This document shows positions 59,801-64,000 of a DNA stretch of 64,000 nt, piece after piece. Both the position numbers and the translations under genes were made by a program. Each line of letters begins with the position of its first letter. Within the stretch, counting starts at the first letter, position 1. The stretch covers positions 124,001 through 188,000 of the forward strand of contig NGBS01000586.1 in assembly GCA_002245135.1 (NCBI GenBank), given 5' to 3'. Below the pieces are notes generated by a model. It searched no databases. It was not told the origin of the DNA and saw only the letters and a program-made list of their open reading frames with translations. This stretch comes from Proteromonas lacertae. Taxonomy: Eukaryota > Sar > Bigyra > Opalinata > Proteromonadidae.

Positions 59801-61113
59801 CCAAGTTTCTAGTAATAATGAATTATATATTATATACTTGTAATAAAAATAATCGAGTAGCTCTATCAGGAAGTTCAAATAGTTTAATATAATAAGGAAC
59901 CATTATTTCACTATAATTAAATAAATAAATAACACTATATATATATATATATATATATACTAAAATTTATTCTCATCCATTTTGGTACTAATATATGACA
60001 ATATTTCTAATATAACAGCTACTACTTTTGGTTCTATATAATAGATCATATTAACTAATTGAGGAAAGAATATATTCTTAATAATATTGTCTGAATAAGT
60101 CTTTATATTTTCACTTAGTTGTTTGAATTCTGAAACTTTTTCTTCTAGTGATAGTTTTGAATGACAATTTATAATTTTTAAATCGCTATATATATATATT
60201 AATAATTATAATAAATACTTTATATATTCATTTTCAAATACATTCGACTTGATAAATTGATTTATTGATGGTCTTCTTGAAGCATTGTTATTTTTTGATT
60301 GTTTACATAAATTCTGTAAATCTAATGGTATTCCTTCAGGATATAATTGTTCAATTAATCTATTGCATTATAATTATACGTATTATATACATTCCTAAAC
60401 TATAAATATCAATCGAAGTTGGATATTTCTCAACCACATCCCAATTTGAAGATATTCTTTCTGGTGATTGGTAGCTGTATATAGTGCTATGATTATTCTC
60501 TATTAAATCTAATGGATATTCACCTTTTATAAAGCTTAAATCAAAATTACCTAACCTCCATGTGTTTCCCTACATTTAAATAATTTAACATTATTATACA
60601 GTAGTTACAAAGATTGAATCAGTTGTTATACTTCCATGAACACAATTACATTCATTATGAAGATAATTAATGGCTTCGATTATGCAATATAATCCCCAAC
60701 ACTTTAGTATGTCAATACTTTCTCTAAAATGATAAATAATATTTATAAATACGAATCATATGATGAAATTGTCTTTAACCAACTGTTTAGTGGATATATA
60801 CTCTCAGTTGCAACATATATTTCTTCCTGAATTTCTGAACCATCCACTATTCTTAGTATGTTGGAATCTTGAAACTTTTTTATTAAATCAAGTCTATAGG
60901 ATAAATTTCTTATTATATACCCCTTAATTCCAGCTTTAGTTTTTGGTGAAAGACGGAAAATTGATATTGGAAGGCCATTTTCTTTTATAGTACCTTCATA
61001 AAGTTCCCACTTTGTAGAGTTTTGGTAGTTATCAATCTAAGCGAATAAAATAAAATGTGTCATACTTTTTTACCGAGAGCAAAAGGCAATTTGGATAATG
61101 CCTGATTGCCCAT
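48287..61113 (-). CDS. SCYL1: Giant SCY1-like pseudokinase (SCYL1 family)
   Basis: The start MGNQALSKLPFALGKK at 61113 is followed by a kinase-like domain over several short exons. HRD is replaced (NCVHGSITTDSIF) and DFG is FDLS, as in the inactive SCYL kinases. HEAT repeats follow with LREATLKSMLYIVPKL and EKDPEPGIRTNTVICVCKLL, very close to SCYL1. The rest, from about 59280 down, is a huge acidic tail: Ser/Lys/Pro-rich, then fourteen copies of an 80-residue unit, then a region rich in DGWDDIEIDESQL motifs and Asp/Glu runs. Human SCYL1 has about 800 residues; this model has roughly 4000. SCYL1 works in Golgi-ER COPI traffic and tRNA export. The frame breaks in several repeat units, so the tail is either partly dead or mis-assembled. 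Confidence 0.72.
50750..53120 (-). repeat. Trp-in-acid motif region and Asp/Glu runs
   Basis: Within the SCYL1-like tail, at least a dozen units carry a Trp in an acidic frame, such as SGWDDIEIDESQLK, DGWDDVEIDETQLK and DGWENDEIEIK. They are spaced unevenly, 30-90 residues apart. Between them lie long Glu and Asp tracts (GAA/GAT microsatellites, for example 50780-50825 and 51260-51320). Trp-acidic motifs in vesicle-traffic proteins often bind clathrin-adaptor ears; that role here is an inference. Confidence 0.7.
53745..57230 (-). repeat. Tandem array of 80- and 82-residue coding units
   Basis: Fourteen copies of a unit with the core DNESGWCESEDIKIEEDI recur about every 240 bases (cores near 53820, 54206, 54450, 54690, 54930, 55170, 55418, 55659, 55905, 56145, 56398, 56638, 56880, 57120). 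Two unit types alternate: an 80-residue type with NSYLTKISNLKSLASS and an 82-residue type with NPSEFFNRIAALKSIASS. Copies are almost identical at the DNA level, so the array is young or kept uniform by unequal exchange. Older, diverged units of the same kind lie at 57230-58520. Confidence 0.9.
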
Positions 61114-61302
61114 ATCAAAAAAACTAAAAAAAGTTTTTGAATGTCAAACTTAATTCAAGCTTCATTTTTAATTTCCTTTGATTTTTTGAACTACACAAAC
61201 ATCATTATGCATTTTTATAAGCATTTTTCTTGATATTGTAGCATCATCATGCATTTTACACAAAATTACAATCAAAAAATAAAGAAATTATTAATTTCCT
61301 TT

Positions 61303-62517
61303 TCAATTTGAATCAAAAGATCCTTTTCTAGCATTTACAGGAGGAGTAGATATAGATGGGACAAAATTTGGTTGAGGTTTAATATTTGGAGATGAAACTG
61401 ATAAATCAGAATTTTTCTGATGATTTGTAGGAGTTACACCAGTTTGAATGGGTGGTGGTGGTGGAGGAGGTTGTGATGTATTTGGTATAGGAGGTGGATT
61501 AACAGCAAACTTTTTATTAGGAAGAGGTGTAGAGCAAAGAGAATTAGATCTCTCTCTTTTAGAAGGACGATTCAAATGATGTCTATAACTTTGACTTTCT
61601 TCAATCATCACATCAAGTTCTATAAACATAATAATATGAAATAAATTCATAATTTAAATACTATCAATGAAGTCTTGTTCCCCTTCTAACAGCAAATATT
61701 TAGTTTGGTTCATGAAATTGGTAATATACTGATTAAGGTTATTTTCAGCTAAAGAATGTTTAATTGCACAAATTTGTATAATTGGGTTTCTAAAACAGAT
61801 ACAAGCACAACAGAAACAACTATTTCGAATAAAATAATATATAAATACCAATCATGAAGAAATTTGATAGAAGATTTATATACTTTTTCAATTGTGTCTT
61901 TTTCTGTTATTTTTGTTGATAAGGTTGTTTGTATCATATTCATAATATTACGATGAGGAAGATCATAATCAACATCAAAACCTAAGTTAATTAACAATTG
62001 CTGTTCTGATTGTTTCACTTTCTCAATATGTTGTTTTAATTCTTGTTGATTAAAAATATGAAATTTTGGATTTATAGAAAACTTATATTCATTTGATTTA
62101 CTGCACAATAAGTCTAAAGGTATAGCTTGATCGATTACCATTTTAGAAGCAACTAATATTGAAGCTTCTTCATACAAAATATGATCATTTTCATTCTCTA
62201 TGAACATTACTGTATATAATCTGTGAAATAATATTTTTGATAAAAATGTAAGTGATAATCTAGAAATAAAAACAAACCAATTATCAATACAGAGTATCTG
62301 ATGGATACTTTCTGATTTCTTGGATGAGATCTAGAATTGCATGAATATTTTCACATGAACTAACTCTGAGACTATTTTTGGAGATAATATATCATAAAAA
62401 ATACTTCATCTCTTCACCTAAACTAACACCTTTAAGTCTGGATGGTGAAAATAACTCAATAGCTCTATATGGAATAATTCTATTATCTTTATAATATTTT
62501 GATGTTGAAACAGACAT
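61303..62517 (-). CDS. Cyclin T/K/L-like protein
   Basis: From the ATG at 62517, introns at about 62377-62409 and 62281-62330 build a cyclin box: SLGEEMNLRVSSCENIHAIL ... LSLTFLSKILFHRLYTVMFI ... YEEASILVASKM. It then continues with QQLLINLGFDVDYDLPHRNI, the hallmark of transcription cyclins of the T/K/L group. A second, poorer box includes NPIIQICAIKHSLAENNLNQ. The tail is Pro- and Ser-rich (PPPPPPP, RPSKRERSNS). Partners would be CDK9- or CDK12-like kinases acting on RNA polymerase II; this is by family. Introns near 61812-61848 and 61622-61660 are less sure. Confidence 0.75.
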
Positions 62518-62606
62518 GAAAAATCAAAAAGTGTAATTCAGAGTAAATTTGTCAATTAAACATTACAGGCTTGAGTCTTCGAGTCTTACTCTTTTAAAAA
62601 ATCATC

Positions 62607-64000
62607 ATGGAATCATTTTATATTGCTCTATTTGTTGTTTTTACAACAATCTGTGTGTCAATTAAATATTACACTCGAATTCCAAGCAATGTAAGCACAA
62701 AGTATTTCTATATGTTTTCCTCACTTCTAGTAAACAATTTCAGAGACTCCAGATGAAATATTTGATAGCTTTCTATCTTTTCAAGTTGGCTGATTGGTGT
62801 CAAGGTCCATACTTCTACGATGTGTATTTTTTCAGTTAGTTTTTTTATTATTTTTTAATCATAGATACCAACATAAAAAATGGAATGGAGAAACCTTATC
62901 TGACACACTCGTAGGTGCTTTATTTTTATGTGGATTTTTATCAAGCATGATTTTTGGTACTTTCGTTGGAGGTTGGGTAGATCGATTAGGTCGTAAAAAG
63001 GGCTGTCAAATCTACTGTGGTTTATACACATTAGCTGCACTAAGTACTTATGCTGATAATTATTTCATCTTAATATCTGGCAGAATTTGTGGAGGAATTT
63101 CAACTTCATTGTTATTCTCTGCTCCTGAAGCCTGGTTAATAGGTGAACACAAAGCAGGCGGTTATCCTGAAGAATGGATAAACCATTTATTTGGTTGGGT
63201 ATTTTTTGGTGATTCAATAATGGCAATAATAGCAGGATTTATCTGTCAACCAGCTGCTAATAATTATGGATATAGTGGTCCATTCTTTGCAAGTGCTATA
63301 ATCTTAATAATTGCTTTAGTGTATATAACAATTGATTGGACAGAAAATTATGGTGATAAAAATGTGGTTGGAACTACTAATTTCAGTGATGCTTGGAAAG
63401 TGTGTAAAGAAAGAAAAGTATTTACACTAGGAATGATCCAAAGTTTATTTGAAGGTTCAATGTATGTGTTTGTATTATTATACGTTCCAATACTTCGAGA
63501 ATCTTCTAAAGAAAGTGGTGATCTTTATGGTGAACCTCCAATTGGTAATATCTTTTCAATTTATATGATTGGTTGTATGATAGGAAGTTCATTGTTTTCA
63601 ATGGCATTAGGTCGAAATTGGACAATAATGGAGATAGCTCGAGTAGTATTTATAATCGCAAGTAGTTCAATTGGTTGTTCAATATTATTAAAGAATTATG
63701 TATAAATATGTATTTATAATGTAAATAATAGTTTGTTGTAGTATTAATGTGTTATATCTTATTTGAAAGTACTGTAGGTAGTTATTACCCTTGTATTGGT
63801 TCAATGAGGAGTATAATAGTACCTGAGAAAGTAAGAAGTACTGTAATGAATTTCTATAGAATACCTGTATATATGAATATATATATATATATATATAATA
63901 TAGTTAAATTTGTTTGTGATCTTAGCATTTTTGAATATAGATAAATTAGGTCATTCTGGAACAATGTTTGTAGCTACCTTAGGTTTATGTGGTTGTTTTG
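62607..64000 (+). CDS. MFSD5: MFSD5-type molybdate/anion transporter, 3' end cut
   Basis: The start is MESFYIALFVVFTTICV at 62607. Introns at about 62692-62744, 62823-62863, 63704-63735 and near 63870-63940 keep one frame. The order of motifs matches MFSD5: LADWCQGPYFYDVYQH, DRLGRKKGCQIYCGLYTLAA, GRICGGISTSLLFSAPEAWL, QSLFEGSMYVFVLLYVPIL and GSMRSIIVPEKVRSTVMNFY. The protein has about twelve membrane helices and, in relatives, takes up molybdate-like anions. It runs past base 64000. It diverges from the cyclin gene with 89 bases between the starts. Confidence 0.88.

Noticed and set aside
1-64000. LTR elements, Polintons or other virus-like elements
   Set aside because: No reverse transcriptase, integrase, capsid or polymerase signatures were seen on either strand.

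Overview
The window comes from an AT-rich, gene-dense nuclear genome of a unicellular eukaryote. It holds eukaryote-only machinery: an augmin subunit, GRASP, a Sec7 ARF-GEF, XRN1, lariat debranching enzyme, a class II histone deacetylase, an R2R3-Myb and a SCY1-like pseudokinase. Most genes are cut by very short introns, about 25-50 nt, with GTAT...(A/T)TAG ends. I place these introns by frame restoration, not by transcripts. Asn, Gln, Asp and Glu runs are common. I cannot name the species; an amoeboid or flagellate protist with compact introns fits.

Layout. 1-7.8 kb: an EF-hand gene running off the left edge, a type I surface protein between two relics of one MFS transporter, and a BTB-BACK-Ig-like-SPRY gene. 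7.8-15 kb: a TBC1D19-like RabGAP, an intron-free CLU gene and a TPR gene. 15-17.5 kb: an inverted duplication of about 0.8 kb per arm with four identical tRNA-Thr(UGU) genes; it also copied the 3' end of the neighbouring HAUS6-like gene. 17.4-24.5 kb: HAUS6, DBR1, a head-to-head pair of related secreted proteins and a histidine acid phosphatase. 24.5-36.2 kb: XRN1, a pseudokinase-TPR gene with one repeat per exon, GRASP, a RanBP2-finger HDAC and a Myb regulator. 36.3-41 kb: a predicted MABP-Sec7-PH protein. 41-48 kb: two Crinkler/RHS-like NTPases in tandem, next to a second BTB-BACK-Ig-like-SPRY gene. 48.3-61.1 kb: a giant SCY1-like gene with fourteen copies of an 80-residue unit and many Trp-in-acid motifs. 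61.3-64 kb: a cyclin T/K/L-like gene and an MFSD5-type transporter cut by the right edge.

Several genes share themes: membrane traffic (TBC1D19, GRASP, Sec7, SCYL1) and RNA turnover (XRN1, DBR1). The parts most likely to hold new biology are the NTPase pair with its BTB neighbour, the MABP-Sec7-PH fusion, the overgrown SCYL1 tail and the exon-per-repeat TPR array. I found no LTR element, Polinton, other virus-like element or CRISPR array.
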